40,573 bases of DNA from Nocardia carnea (lineage in GTDB: Bacteria > Actinomycetota > Actinomycetes > Mycobacteriales > Mycobacteriaceae): contig NZ_JARWNW010000051.1 of NCBI RefSeq assembly GCF_029868325.1, positions 1-40,573 of the forward strand. The letters are read 5' to 3'. The translations under genes and the position numbers were made by a program. Shown here one piece after another: positions 1 through 8,821 of this stretch (position 1 is its first letter; each line of letters opens with the position of its first letter). The notes beneath the pieces were generated by a model that saw only the letters and a list, made by a program, of their open reading frames with translations, made no database searches and was not told where the DNA came from.

Positions 1-180
1 GCCGGGATCGGGTGGCCGTCGGTCCCGGTACGGACAAGATGATCAGCCGGGATCGGGTGGCCGTCGGTCCCGGTACGGACAAGATGATCAGCCGGGATCG
101 GGTGGCCGTCGGTCCCGGTACGGACAAGATGATCAGCCGGGGTCGGGTGGCCGTCGGTTCCGGTGCGAACAGGCGTCACC
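1..180. repeat. 45-bp tandem repeat (three perfect copies plus a diverged fourth)
   Basis: Positions 1-45, 46-90 and 91-135 are identical 45-bp units beginning GCCGGGATCGGGTGGCCGTC. A fourth, mutated copy starts at 136 and fades out by about 180. The array runs into the left edge, so the copy number is unknown. The unit is a multiple of three and stays open in at least one frame on each strand. On the plus strand it would read as a 15-residue repeat (GTDKMISRDRVAVGP), but there is no ribosome binding site or recognisable domain, so I treat it as a minisatellite-like intergenic array. Confidence 0.9.
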
Positions 181-439
181 CGGAGATCGGGCCGCGGACC
201 CGTGGGGATGCCCCGGATCCGGGCGCAGGCGCGACACCGCTCACCGGCCGGCTCCCGGAACCGCGCGACATCGGCACCTGCGGTCCCGGGCGGGCAGGCG
301 GTGCGTCCGCTGCCGCCTGCTCTCTACGGTGACTGCTGACCAACCGGCGTCCAGTCCTGGGCACCGGACTCGGCGGGTAGTCGGACCCCCACAGCCTCCT
401 GCGGTGCTATCCGTCGGCACTGGTACTTCCGCAACGAAA
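181..439. other. Region without a supported gene
   Basis: Between the tandem repeat and the terminator of the next gene no reading frame shows family resemblance or a ribosome binding site. Short open frames on both strands look like by-products of high GC content. Confidence 0.5.
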
Positions 440-470
440 CAACGGCCCGGTCGAATCGACCGGGCCGTTG
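440..470 (-). terminator. Hairpin terminator downstream of the enoyl-CoA hydratase gene
   Basis: A 13-bp perfect stem (CAACGGCCCGGTC at 440-452 with its complement at 458-470) closes a 5-nt loop. It lies 20 bp past the stop codon of the minus-strand enoyl-CoA hydratase gene. On the minus strand the stem is followed by a modest T-containing stretch. Confidence 0.75.
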
Positions 471-489
471 CTGTCGTCCAAGGCGGCAC

Positions 490-1299
490 CTACTCCGCGA
501 AGACCGCTTTGCGTTTGCCGAGCATGGCGGCGGCGCCTTCGAAGAAATCGGGCGATTGCAGCAGTTCCACCTGTCCGGCCTTCTCGTCGGCCAGTGCGGT
601 GTCCAACGCGGCCAGTGTGGCGCGATTGAGGGCCTTCTTGGTGAGTTCCAGCGCCCGGCGCGGGCCGTGGCCGATCTTCTCGGCGGCGGCCTCGACGGCG
701 GCGTCGAGTTCCTCGGTGGTGGCCAGGACATCGGTGAACAGTCCCTCGGCCCGGGCGGCGGGAGCGGGGAGGCGTTCGCCGAGCAGTGCCAGGCGCGCCG
801 CCAGTGGACGGCCTGCGGCCGCGGCGACCAGGGCCGCGGCGCCGCCGTCGGGCATCAGGCCGATATTGATGAAGGCCAGCAGCAGGTAGGAGTCGGCTTC
901 GGCGTAGACCAGGTCGGCGGCCAGTGCGATACCGACACCGACACCGGCGGCCGCGCCGCGGATCCGGGAGATCACGGGGACCGGCATATCCACAATGGCG
1001 CGGACGAGGCGGTTCGCCGCATCCATCACCATTTCCGGGGTGACTCCGCGGGCACCTTCTTCGGCGCTGGCGGCCAGATCGGCGCCGGTGCAGAAATCGC
1101 TACCCTCGCCGGTGAGCACCACGACCCGGACGGATGTGTCCTGGGCCGCGGCGAGGAAGGTATCGCCGAGGGCGACCAGGCTGTCGTAGTCGAGGGCGTT
1201 CTTGCGTTTGGGTTTGGTGAGCGTCACCCGCAGCACCCGGCCGTCGTGCACCGCGGAGAAACCCGCCGGCTGTGTGGTGGGGGAATCTGTGTTGACCAT
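490..1299 (-). CDS. Enoyl-CoA hydratase/isomerase family protein with atypical active site
   Basis: The 269-residue protein has the crotonase fold: the CoA-binding KPKRKNALDY segment near residue 30, the oxyanion-hole region TGEGSDFCTGADL and the RGAAAGVGVGIALAADLVYA helix. In a hydratase the two catalytic glutamates lie in GGGCEL and PEILLG. By alignment here they are Gly and Phe, so classical water addition looks impaired. The segment IGLMPDGG carries an Asp typical of PaaG- and isomerase-like members, which suggests an isomerase or another acyl-CoA reaction. It is divergent from the double TetR regulator at 1434, which makes that protein a likely controller. Exact substrate is unknown. Confidence 0.88.
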   Translation of the reverse strand: MVNTDSPTTQPAGFSAVHDGRVLRVTLTKPKRKNALDYDSLVALGDTFLAAAQDTSVRVVVLTGEGSDFCTGADLAASAEEGARGVTPEMVMDAANRLVRAIVDMPVPVISRIRGAAAGVGVGIALAADLVYAEADSYLLLAFINIGLMPDGGAAALVAAAAGRPLAARLALLGERLPAPAARAEGLFTDVLATTEELDAAVEAAAEKIGHGPRRALELTKKALNRATLAALDTALADEKAGQVELLQSPDFFEGAAAMLGKRKAVFAE

Positions 1300-1346
1300 C
1301 TGTGCTCCATCGGGTGCTGTCCGGTGCCGACCGGCTGGCGAATACC

Positions 1347-1400
1347 GGTTAACATTGCGAATTGTGGTTAACTTAGGTTGACTTGTCGGGCGCTGTCAAC
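1347..1400. promoter_or_regulatory. Candidate operator region between the enoyl-CoA hydratase and TetR genes
   Basis: GGTTAAC occurs twice as a direct repeat (1347-1353 and 1366-1372), 19 bp apart start to start, and each copy contains the palindrome GTTAAC. Just downstream is an inverted repeat, GTTGAC (1377-1382) with GTCAAC (1395-1400). AT-rich symmetric elements in a GC-rich divergent promoter are what a TetR-family regulator would bind. That the neighbouring regulator is the ligand is inference. Confidence 0.5.
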
Positions 1401-1433
1401 ACCGGCGGCGCCGCCGAGGCGAACGGAGAATGC

Positions 1434-2669
1434 ATGGTCGCGGAGAGCAGCCGGGTGGACCCGGTGCGCATTCGTCCGGCCGACCGTGGCAACGGCCAGG
1501 GCGGGCGGCGGCGCCCCAAGGACCGCAAGGTGCAGATCATGCGCGCGGCAGCCCGCGCGTTCAGCGAGCGCGGCTATTACCCGGTCGGCGTGGACGAGAT
1601 CGCGGCCGAGGTGGGGATCTCCGGTCCGGCGCTGTACCGCCATTTCGCCAATAAATACGCGCTGCTGGTGGCCGCGGCCGAAGAAGGTGCCCGGCAACTT
1701 CTGGACGCCGCGCGTGGGGCGGGCGAACCCGGCGCGACCCCGGAACAGCATCTGGACGCCCTGATCCGCGCGGTGGCCGAACACACCATCGAGATCCGCC
1801 GCGAGGCCGGCCTGTACCGCTGGGAAGGCCGCTACCTGGAGCAGCCCGACCGCGCCCGGATCCGTACCCTCTACAACGAGATCAACCGGACCTTCGCCGG
1901 GCCGATCGAGAAGTTGCGACCGGATGCGCCACCGGAGGACGTCGCATTGCTGGCGGCCGCGGTGCTCAGTGTGATCGGCAGTATCTCGGCGCATCGCACC
2001 GCCCTGTCCAGCGCCAAACTGCTGCCGCTGCTGTGTGATATGGCGTGGGCGATCGTGCGTACCGAACTCCCACCCGCACCCGGTCCCGGTGAAGCGGATC
2101 CGCAGCCGCGCGGTCTACCGGTGACCTCCAAACGGGAACAGTTGCTCACCGAGGCGATCCGGATCTTCGGCCGCCGCGGCTATCACGAGGCCAGTATCGA
2201 GGAGATCGGCGCCGCCGTCGGTATCAATGCCTCCAGTGTCTACCGGTACTTCAGCAGTAAATCCGATCTGCTGGCCGCGGCGTTCCACCGCACCGGCGAC
2301 CGGCTGGCGTTCGCGATCACCGAAGCGCTGGCGGAGGCCAGTGGTCGCGCGGACGCGGTGAACAAGATCGCCGACCGGTATGTGCGGCTCAGTTTCGCCA
2401 TGCCGGAGATCATGCCGGTGTACTACGCGGAATTTCCGAACCTGCCGCAGGCCGAACAGCACAAACTGCGCGCGATCCAGCGGCAGAACGTGCACGAATG
2501 GGCGAACCTGCTCGACGACGACCCGACCGAGGCGCGCTTCCGGGTGCATTCCGCGATCGGTCAGGTGATCGATGTGGGCCGGTTGATCCGCTTCGATTCC
2601 CGCCCGCAGCAGATGGCCAGGTTGCACGCTCTGATGATGGCTACGCTGCTCGGTTCGCAATCACGCTGA
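1434..2669 (+). CDS. Fused double TetR-family transcriptional regulator
   Basis: The 411-residue protein contains two complete TetR DNA-binding domains in tandem. The first (about residues 25-85) has the helix-turn-helix EVGISGPALYRHFANKYALL. The second starts near residue 226 (TSKREQLLTEAIRIFGRRGY) with AVGINASSVYRYFSSKSDLL, and each is followed by a helical ligand-type domain. ATG at 1434 is chosen because GGAGA precedes it at 1425-1429. An in-frame TTG at 1383 would place the palindromic operators inside the gene. It probably represses itself and the divergent acyl-CoA gene, since TetR regulators next to fatty acid genes often sense acyl-CoAs. Double-TetR proteins could bind DNA as intramolecular pseudo-dimers. 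Confidence 0.9.
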   Translation: MVAESSRVDPVRIRPADRGNGQGGRRRPKDRKVQIMRAAARAFSERGYYPVGVDEIAAEVGISGPALYRHFANKYALLVAAAEEGARQLLDAARGAGEPGATPEQHLDALIRAVAEHTIEIRREAGLYRWEGRYLEQPDRARIRTLYNEINRTFAGPIEKLRPDAPPEDVALLAAAVLSVIGSISAHRTALSSAKLLPLLCDMAWAIVRTELPPAPGPGEADPQPRGLPVTSKREQLLTEAIRIFGRRGYHEASIEEIGAAVGINASSVYRYFSSKSDLLAAAFHRTGDRLAFAITEALAEASGRADAVNKIADRYVRLSFAMPEIMPVYYAEFPNLPQAEQHKLRAIQRQNVHEWANLLDDDPTEARFRVHSAIGQVIDVGRLIRFDSRPQQMARLHALMMATLLGSQSR

Positions 2670-2703
2670 ACCGTACCGGCGTCCGGCCCCGGAGGGCGGG
2701 CGC

Positions 2704-4221
2704 TCATCCGTGCCGGAACCGGAAAACGGCGCGTGCGAAGCGCAGTCGCCGGGCGTTCCGGTAGAAGCTGGACAGTCCCAGCGCTTCTCCGTAGCGGTTC
2801 CGGGCGATGGACAGGGTCCGGCTGAATTCGCGCAGGCCCAGATCGCCGTGGCTGTGGCCCTGCCCGTACTCGCCCACACCGCCGAACGGTAGCGCCGGGA
2901 TACTCGCGTAGGTGGTGGCGGTATTGACCGTGACCACGCCCGCCCGCAATCGTTCGGCATAGATTTCGACCCCGGCGATATCGCGGGTGAACACCGAGAC
3001 CGCGATACCGCGACCGGCATCGTTGATCCGGCTCACGGCATCGTCGAGATCGCGCACCTTGTTCACGATGAGGACCGGGCCGATGCCCTCCTCGGTGATG
3101 GCGATGCTCTCCTCCGGGACATCGGCCAGGACGATGGGTTCGACGTAGGGCTCCCGAATCGAATCCAGGCCGCCGACGACCGCTCGGCCGCCCCGGGCGA
3201 GGGCGTCGCGGACCTGTTTACGCACCACCTCGGTCTGCGATTCCAGAATCATCGGGCCGTAGGACGACCGGCGGTCGGCGCCGGGACGCAGCGCCCGCGC
3301 CCGGTCCACGACCAGATCGAGGAACTGGTCGTATATCGACGCCGCGACATAGGCGCGCTGGACCCCGGTCGCGTTCTGGCCCGCATTGGCCATGGCGCCG
3401 AACACCGCCGCCTCGGCGGCATCCTCGATTTTCGCGTCGACGTGCACGATCATGGCGCCTTTGCCGGAGTTCTCCACCACGACCGGGGTCATGGTCTGTG
3501 CGCACAGTGAGATCACCTCCCGGCCCGGCGCCTCGGGACCTGCGTAGGCGATCTTGTCGACACCGGCGCGGCACAGCGCGGCAGCGGTGGAATCGTCGCC
3601 GGTGACCGCCGTCAGCACCGGTTTGTCCGGCGCGACCTCCCGCCAGGTCGAAGCCAGCCACAAACCGGTACCGCTGGTGAGTTCATGGGGTTTGAAAACC
3701 ACAGCGTTACCGGCGGCCATGGCATACGCGATGGACCCCATCGGCGTGAAAACCGGGTTCTGCCAGGGGCCCAGCACGCCCACCACGCCCAGCGGCAGAT
3801 AGCCGACCGACGCGTGCTGGTTGCGGGTGAGCCAATTCGACGCCAGTGTGCGCCGGCCCAGTACCCGGCCCGCGTTGCGCGCGGCCCAGTCGAGGTTCTC
3901 CACCGCGAGCATCACCTCGATCGCGGCATCGGCCTCGGGTTTACCGGTTTCCTCGCGCAGAATCTCCACCAATTGTGCTGCGCGGCGAGCGATAACGCGT
4001 TTCCACTCCAGAAGCAGTCGTTTGCGTGGGCCGAAACCCGCTGTCGACCACCAGCTCTCGGCCGCGCGGGCGTCGGATACGGCACGTTGGAGTTCGCCCG
4101 GCCCGGCGATGTTGTAGTTGCCGACGATCTCTCCGGTGCGGGGATCGTAGGAGGTGAGCACGCTCGGTCGGCCGGATCCTCCCGAACGCGCCGCCACCTC
4201 GGGCTGCGCGGTATCGGCCAT
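2704..4221 (-). CDS. Aldehyde dehydrogenase family protein lacking the catalytic cysteine
   Basis: The 505-residue protein covers the whole aldehyde dehydrogenase fold: the TSYDPRTGEIVG N-terminus, the cofactor-binding GVVGVLGPWQNPVFTPM, the glutamate motif VVVENSGKGAMIV, and a C-terminal PFGGVGEYGQGHSHG. The start is ATG at 4221, since the open frame above it is unrelated. At the nucleophile position, where family members have GQxC, this protein reads AGQNATG. The codon is GCG (Ala), clear in the sequence. The neighbouring glutamate is kept. It may have lost dehydrogenase chemistry, act as a non-catalytic subunit, or catalyse something else. It is convergent with the TetR gene and divergent from the ABC exporter. 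Confidence 0.9.
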   Translation of the reverse strand: MADTAQPEVAARSGGSGRPSVLTSYDPRTGEIVGNYNIAGPGELQRAVSDARAAESWWSTAGFGPRKRLLLEWKRVIARRAAQLVEILREETGKPEADAAIEVMLAVENLDWAARNAGRVLGRRTLASNWLTRNQHASVGYLPLGVVGVLGPWQNPVFTPMGSIAYAMAAGNAVVFKPHELTSGTGLWLASTWREVAPDKPVLTAVTGDDSTAAALCRAGVDKIAYAGPEAPGREVISLCAQTMTPVVVENSGKGAMIVHVDAKIEDAAEAAVFGAMANAGQNATGVQRAYVAASIYDQFLDLVVDRARALRPGADRRSSYGPMILESQTEVVRKQVRDALARGGRAVVGGLDSIREPYVEPIVLADVPEESIAITEEGIGPVLIVNKVRDLDDAVSRINDAGRGIAVSVFTRDIAGVEIYAERLRAGVVTVNTATTYASIPALPFGGVGEYGQGHSHGDLGLREFSRTLSIARNRYGEALGLSSFYRNARRLRFARAVFRFRHG

Positions 4222-4492
4222 GCACGTCAGATTATGGTGGTGGCGGCCACGCCGACAAGGCACGTGCACTGCCCGTGCGCTGTCAATGCACCGCCGACCA
4301 GGCGTGATAGTCAGCCCAAACGCTGCTGTGACCAAACGCACAGTTGGTCCGGATGTGGTTTCGGGGTACCGGCGGCGACCGGGCTGCCGAAACGGCGATC
4401 GGTAACATCGCGACCGGCGCCGGGGATCATCCAGCGGGATACCGATGCGCCGGTCCGCCCCACCGCCCCATCCGGCCGATAGTGGAGAGTTG

Positions 4493-5626
4493 ATGCCGAG
4501 TTCGAATGATGCCGGGACAGCCGCCCGCAACGTTGTCTCTCCGGCCGCGCCGGATGGTGCGTCCGCCGAGCCGGCCGAGAGCGCCGTGGCCCGGCCGGAC
4601 AATCCGCCCACGGAGGCAAACGGGACGGCCCCCCGGATGCCCGGCCCCGGCGCGACCGCTGGTGCGGCGACGGTCGAAGTCGACGGAATCACCAAATCGT
4701 TCGGTGAGGTCCACGCGCTGCGGGGGGTGAGCTTCACCGCCGAGCGGGGCACCGTACTCGGCATCCTCGGCCCCAACGGTGCCGGTAAGACCACCACCGT
4801 CAAAATCCTCTCGACCCTGCTGCGGCCGGACGCCGGACAAGCGATCGTAGCCGGTCACGATGTCCGGCGGGATCCGGCGGCGGTGCGCCGTTCGATCATG
4901 ATGACCGGCCAGTACGCGGCCCTGGACCTGAACCTGTCGGGCCGGGAGAACCTCGAACTGTTCGGCCGGTTGATGGGCCTGAGCAAATCGGCGGCGCGCA
5001 AACGCGCGGATACCCTGCTCGCCGAATTCGATCTCGTCGCCGCCGGCCGCCGCCCGGTGCACCAGTATTCCGGTGGGATGCGACGCCGGGTGGATATCGC
5101 CTGCGGGCTGGTGGTCCGGCCGGAAGTGGTATTCCTCGACGAACCGACCACCGGTCTCGACCCGCGCAGCCGGCAGGGCGTCTGGGAGCTGGTGAACGCG
5201 CTGAAGGAACAGGGCATCACCGTTCTGCTGACCACCCAGTACCTGGAAGAAGCCGATGTGCTGTCGGACAACATCATCGTGATCGACAAAGGCACGGTGA
5301 TCGCCGAAGGCACTGCCGACGAGCTCAAGGAGAAGACGGGCGGCAGCTACTGCGAAATCGTGCCGCTGGATCCCGCCGAGGTACGTCGCGCCGCCGCCGC
5401 CCTGGGGGATCTCGTCCCGTCCGCGGTCGCCGCCGATCTCGACGGTTCCGAACGGCTGTCCATTCCTGCGCCGGAGGGCGCCGCAACACTCGCCGAAGCA
5501 TTGCGCCGACTGGATGCCGCCGAGATCAGGCTCGCCGATATCGGGCTGCGGCGCCCCTCCCTCGACGATGTCTTCCTGTCCATCACCGGCCACACCGGCA
5601 CCGAGCGGCCGGGTGAGCCCATATGA
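4493..5626 (+). CDS. drrA: DrrA-type ABC transporter ATP-binding subunit
   Basis: The 377-residue ATPase powers a drug or lipid exporter of the daunorubicin-resistance class. Walker A GPNGAGKTT starts at residue 93. The signature is YSGGMRRR, Walker B is VVFLDEPTTGLD, and the switch region TTQYLEEAD follows. A C-terminal DrrA-specific domain ends in SLDDVFLSITGHT. The start is ATG at 4493, with GGAGAG seven bases upstream. The first about 60 residues are a low-complexity Ala/Pro-rich tail absent from most DrrA proteins. The stop overlaps the next start as ATGA, so translation of the three transporter genes is coupled. Substrate cannot be read from sequence. Confidence 0.93.
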   Translation: MPSSNDAGTAARNVVSPAAPDGASAEPAESAVARPDNPPTEANGTAPRMPGPGATAGAATVEVDGITKSFGEVHALRGVSFTAERGTVLGILGPNGAGKTTTVKILSTLLRPDAGQAIVAGHDVRRDPAAVRRSIMMTGQYAALDLNLSGRENLELFGRLMGLSKSAARKRADTLLAEFDLVAAGRRPVHQYSGGMRRRVDIACGLVVRPEVVFLDEPTTGLDPRSRQGVWELVNALKEQGITVLLTTQYLEEADVLSDNIIVIDKGTVIAEGTADELKEKTGGSYCEIVPLDPAEVRRAAAALGDLVPSAVAADLDGSERLSIPAPEGAATLAEALRRLDAAEIRLADIGLRRPSLDDVFLSITGHTGTERPGEPI

Positions 5627-6435
5627 GCGCGCCCGCCCTCGACCGCACCGGGCTCTTCGCCGCCGAACTACCGCGCACGCACGTCTCGTACTTCGCGCAG
5701 TGGCGGGCACTCACCGGCCGGATCGTCTGGACCATGATCAGCAAAGGTGAGTTGATCGGCGCGATCCTCACGCCGCTCGTCTTCACCGTCGGCTTCTATC
5801 TACCGCTGCGCCTGGTGATGCAGTTCCAGGGCATCGACTACGCGCAGTTCGTCATGCCCATCGTCGTCCTGCAGACCATGGCGTTCACCATGATGTCGAA
5901 CGCGCAATTGGCGGCCTTCGAGGCGCGCACCGGATTCACCACCCGGTTGCAGACCATGCCGATCGGCCTGCTGGTGCCGTTGACCTCGCGGATCGCGGCC
6001 GGACTCGTCCGATCCGTCGTTTCGCTGACCGCCGCGCTGATCTACGGGCACATCATCGGATTCGAATTCACCGCCGGGTGGGGCCAAACCATCGGATTCT
6101 GTGCCTTCGCGCTCGCTGTCGGCACCATGCTGGCCGTCGGCGCCGACGGTCTGGGCAGCCTGACCAAGAGCCCGCAGGCGCTGAGCCAGGCGCTGACCCT
6201 GCCGACCTTGATCTTCGGCATGATGTCCTGCGGTTTCGTCCCGGAAACCCAGTTCCCCGAATGGGTCCAGCCGTTCGTCCGTAATCAACCCATCACCCAG
6301 TTCGCCTATGCCCTGCGCGATATGGCGGGCGACGGCGTGAGCTGGGAGGTGCTGCGGGTCGGGTTGATCTGGCTGATCGCCGGGGCGGTGCTGTTCGTCC
6401 CGTTCGCGGTCTGGGCGAGTGTGAGGCGAGCATGA
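5623..6435 (+). CDS. drrB: ABC-2 type permease, DrrB-like
   Basis: The 270-residue integral membrane protein has the ABC-2 layout, with about six hydrophobic segments. The first is around ELIGAILTPLVFTVGFYLPL and the last is GLIWLIAGAVLFVPFAVW. The conserved region SPQALSQALTLPTLIFGMMSCGFVPE before the last loop is typical of DrrB-family permeases. It overlaps both neighbours by ATGA and presumably pairs with the next permease and the DrrA ATPase to export a hydrophobic substrate. Confidence 0.9.
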   Translation: MSAPALDRTGLFAAELPRTHVSYFAQWRALTGRIVWTMISKGELIGAILTPLVFTVGFYLPLRLVMQFQGIDYAQFVMPIVVLQTMAFTMMSNAQLAAFEARTGFTTRLQTMPIGLLVPLTSRIAAGLVRSVVSLTAALIYGHIIGFEFTAGWGQTIGFCAFALAVGTMLAVGADGLGSLTKSPQALSQALTLPTLIFGMMSCGFVPETQFPEWVQPFVRNQPITQFAYALRDMAGDGVSWEVLRVGLIWLIAGAVLFVPFAVWASVRRA

Positions 6436-7298
6436 GCATTGTCGATACCCCCGCGGGCCGCGAACGTTTCGCGCCGACGGCCGCCGCGATCGACCTGCCG
6501 AAGGTCGCCACCCGCGCCGAGAACTCGCCGGCGGCGTGGGCCGTCCACAGCTGGCTCGAATGCAAACGGCTGCTGACCGCCTGGCTGCGCGATCCGTCGA
6601 CCACCATTCAGACCATCGTGTACCCGGCGCTGACCCTGCTGATGTTCTGGATCGTCCTCGACGAATCCATTTCGAGTTTCTCCGGGAAACCCGCCGTCTA
6701 CGGCACCGTCCCGATGATCACCCTGATCGCGGCGATGATCGGGGCCGTGGTGAGTGCCCTCGGCTTCAAGAACGAGAAGGCCACCGGGCTCCTCGGCCGG
6801 TTCTGGACCATGCCGATCCATCGTGCGGCCGGGCTCACCGGCCGGTTGCTGGCCGAGGCGATCCGGGTGCTGGTCACCACGCTGATCGTGATCGCGGTGG
6901 GTTTCTGTATCGGTTTCCGGTTCGAACAAGGGCCGTTGGCCGCGCTCGGGCTCATCGGGATCCCGATCCTGTTCGGTATCGGATTCGCGGTGTTCATCAC
7001 CGCGATCGCCACCGTCACCGAAGGACCTCTGCTGGTGCAGCTGGTCGGGCTGCTCACCAACCTGCTGCTGTTCTTCAACTCCGGTTTCGTGCTGATCGAG
7101 GCCTACCCGACCTGGCTGCAGTCCACCGTGGAGAACCAGCCGATGAGTTGCGCCATCGAAGCGATGAAGGGGCTGTCCTACGGCGGCCCGGTCGCCGAAC
7201 CGCTCATCGACACCCTGCTGTGGGTGGGCGGGGTCATCCTGATCTTCGGCTACCCGGCGGTCCGTGGTTACCGGAAGGCTTCGGAAACCAGCGGCTGA
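6432..7298 (+). CDS. drrC: ABC-2 type permease, second DrrB/DrrC-like subunit
   Basis: The 288-residue membrane protein is homologous to the preceding permease, and together they form a heterodimeric channel. A roughly 40-residue cytoplasmic N-terminus (AAWAVHSWLECKRLLTAWLRDP) leads into the first membrane segment, TIVYPALTLLMFWIVL. The conserved FWTMPIHRAAGLTGRLLAEAI and QLVGLLTNLLLFFNSGFV regions match ABC-2 exporters. It is the last gene of the drrABC-like operon. In mycobacteria DrrABC exports the cell-wall lipid PDIM; the cargo here is unknown. The 291 bp that follow to the convergent gene show no gene. Confidence 0.9.
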   Translation: MSIVDTPAGRERFAPTAAAIDLPKVATRAENSPAAWAVHSWLECKRLLTAWLRDPSTTIQTIVYPALTLLMFWIVLDESISSFSGKPAVYGTVPMITLIAAMIGAVVSALGFKNEKATGLLGRFWTMPIHRAAGLTGRLLAEAIRVLVTTLIVIAVGFCIGFRFEQGPLAALGLIGIPILFGIGFAVFITAIATVTEGPLLVQLVGLLTNLLLFFNSGFVLIEAYPTWLQSTVENQPMSCAIEAMKGLSYGGPVAEPLIDTLLWVGGVILIFGYPAVRGYRKASETSG

Positions 7299-7589
7299 GT
7301 ACTTCGCCGCCGCGGCGAGTACTGCGGGCCGCCATCGGAGCGGACAAAGCATCGGACCAGCCCGTGGGCACACTTCTGGCAGCCGCGTCGGCGACCGCTT
7401 CCGGCGTCGGCAGGGTGGTTCGGGGCTGCTGCTGTGCGCACGGTTGACGTTGATTCCGGCAGGTCGGCCGGATGGCTCCGCGGACCGCCGACTCTGCCGG
7501 GACTACCGCCGCGGCCGGCGCCGGCGTTACTCCCAGTAGTTGGTCGGTCCCGCTGGGGTTACTCCGGCTGTCGGCGGTTCTGCTCGGGA

Positions 7590-8786
7590 TTACTTGCGGC
7601 TGTCGGCCGGCACCGCGGGGGCGAAGGGGTAGTCGACCCACCGGTTGCGGTTGGTCCAGCCGACGAGGTCGTAGCGCCAGCGGAACGGCCAGGTGTGGGC
7701 GACGGTATTGAACAGCACCGCCCCCAGGACGGCGTAGTCGTCGTGCGCCGACAGCAGGGCCCGCTGGCCGCGCGGGGAAGCGGAGAAGAAGGAATCGAAC
7801 ATGGCGACGGACTGCTCGGTGGTCAACCTGCCCAGCCCCCACAGTCCGCGCATCCGCATCCAATAGGTGAGGCGCGCCTGCCACGGCCACAACGCGGCGA
7901 TCGGATCCTCGCCGCGCCCGATCGCGGCGACCGCGGTATCGGCCAGCGCGAACGAATCGGCCACGCTGTAGCCGGTGCACGGATGCATCATCCCGCCGCG
8001 GGAACCGAAGGGCACCACCCGCCCGACACCCTTGGCCGGCGGCGGCGTGTCCAGCGGATAGTGCGCGGCCTCGCTCGGCTCCTCCCCGGTCAGTTCGATA
8101 CCGTGCGCGGCCAGCCGGTTGAGGGTGCGTTTACGCAGTTCGTGCTGCGGCATCCCGCCCCGCAACCCGAGGCTGGTCTCCTCGAAGATCACAGTGCCGT
8201 CGCCGAGCGGCACCGAGTACAGGAACGACGGCGGCTCGTCGGGTCCGGCGCCGTTCTCCGGCCGCCAGTCCAGCAGCAGCCCTTCGCCCTCGCGGACCAT
8301 CGGCTCGGCGGTTTCGGCGGCGACGAAGATCCCGTGCGCGCTGGCCGTACGGCGGTCACCGGGCCCCGGCATACCGCGGGAGTCGACCACCACCGCCGCG
8401 CGGAGCACCGTGCCGTCGGCGAGTTCCACCTCGTGCGCATCCACCCGGGTCGCGCGCTGTGCGAACACCCGGGCGTCGTCCAGCGACAGCGCGTCCCGCA
8501 GCAGCGGTTTCGACAGCACGCAGTAGGGGCGTTCGATCCGGAGCTCGGAAGTGGTCCAGACGACCGGTGCCGGGATCCGGCTCGCGATCACGCTGTGCGG
8601 CAACCACTCCGGTAGTTCGTCGATCCAGCAGGAGAACGTCGGCGGCCACAGCCGGTCGGGGCGCGGATCCACGGCCGCCACCCGCAGCCCGGCGACGGTG
8701 GCGCGGTGGGCGAGAGCCCGGCCGGACGGGCCCAGCCCGACGACGCAGAGATCGAATTTGTCGGTACTGGCTGACATGTAACGCAT
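7590..8786 (-). CDS. Lycopene cyclase family flavoprotein
   Basis: The 398-residue protein has an N-terminal dinucleotide-binding motif (CVVGLGPSGRALA, residues 14-26), the cyclase motif FEETSL (201-206) and the MHPCTGYSVADS segment near residue 265. All are characteristic of the CrtL/CrtY-type FAD-dependent cyclases that form ionone rings on lycopene. The C-terminal half is rich in aromatic residues, as in that family. No other carotenoid gene (crtE, crtB, crtI) is nearby, so partners must lie elsewhere or the substrate may differ. The start is uncertain: ATG at 8786 and ATG at 8777 are both possible, and neither has a good ribosome binding site. Confidence 0.85.
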   Translation of the reverse strand: MRYMSASTDKFDLCVVGLGPSGRALAHRATVAGLRVAAVDPRPDRLWPPTFSCWIDELPEWLPHSVIASRIPAPVVWTTSELRIERPYCVLSKPLLRDALSLDDARVFAQRATRVDAHEVELADGTVLRAAVVVDSRGMPGPGDRRTASAHGIFVAAETAEPMVREGEGLLLDWRPENGAGPDEPPSFLYSVPLGDGTVIFEETSLGLRGGMPQHELRKRTLNRLAAHGIELTGEEPSEAAHYPLDTPPPAKGVGRVVPFGSRGGMMHPCTGYSVADSFALADTAVAAIGRGEDPIAALWPWQARLTYWMRMRGLWGLGRLTTEQSVAMFDSFFSASPRGQRALLSAHDDYAVLGAVLFNTVAHTWPFRWRYDLVGWTNRNRWVDYPFAPAVPADSRK

Positions 8787-8821
8787 TCAACGGCGTCCGG
8801 CGGGGGAGAGCAACTGCCTTG

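Noticed and set aside
12..332. A 106-codon frame covering the tandem repeat
   Set aside because: No ribosome site, no homology sensed, and the frame is open only because the repeat unit is a multiple of three.
1366..1382. TTAACTTAGGTTGAC as a possible iron box
   Set aside because: Only a half-site resembles the IdeR consensus, and the neighbouring genes are unrelated to iron.
4222..4803. Upstream extension of the aldehyde dehydrogenase frame
   Set aside because: It overlaps the drrA gene on the other strand, and its sequence has no resemblance to the family; the ATG at 4221 gives a full-length enzyme.
4427..5710. 427-codon minus-strand open frame opposite drrA
   Set aside because: It is the antisense of clear ABC ATPase motifs and has no domain of its own.
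7299..7589. Possible terminator between drrC and the cyclase gene
   Set aside because: Only weak 5-bp stems such as CCCAG/CTGGG are present, below what I would call.
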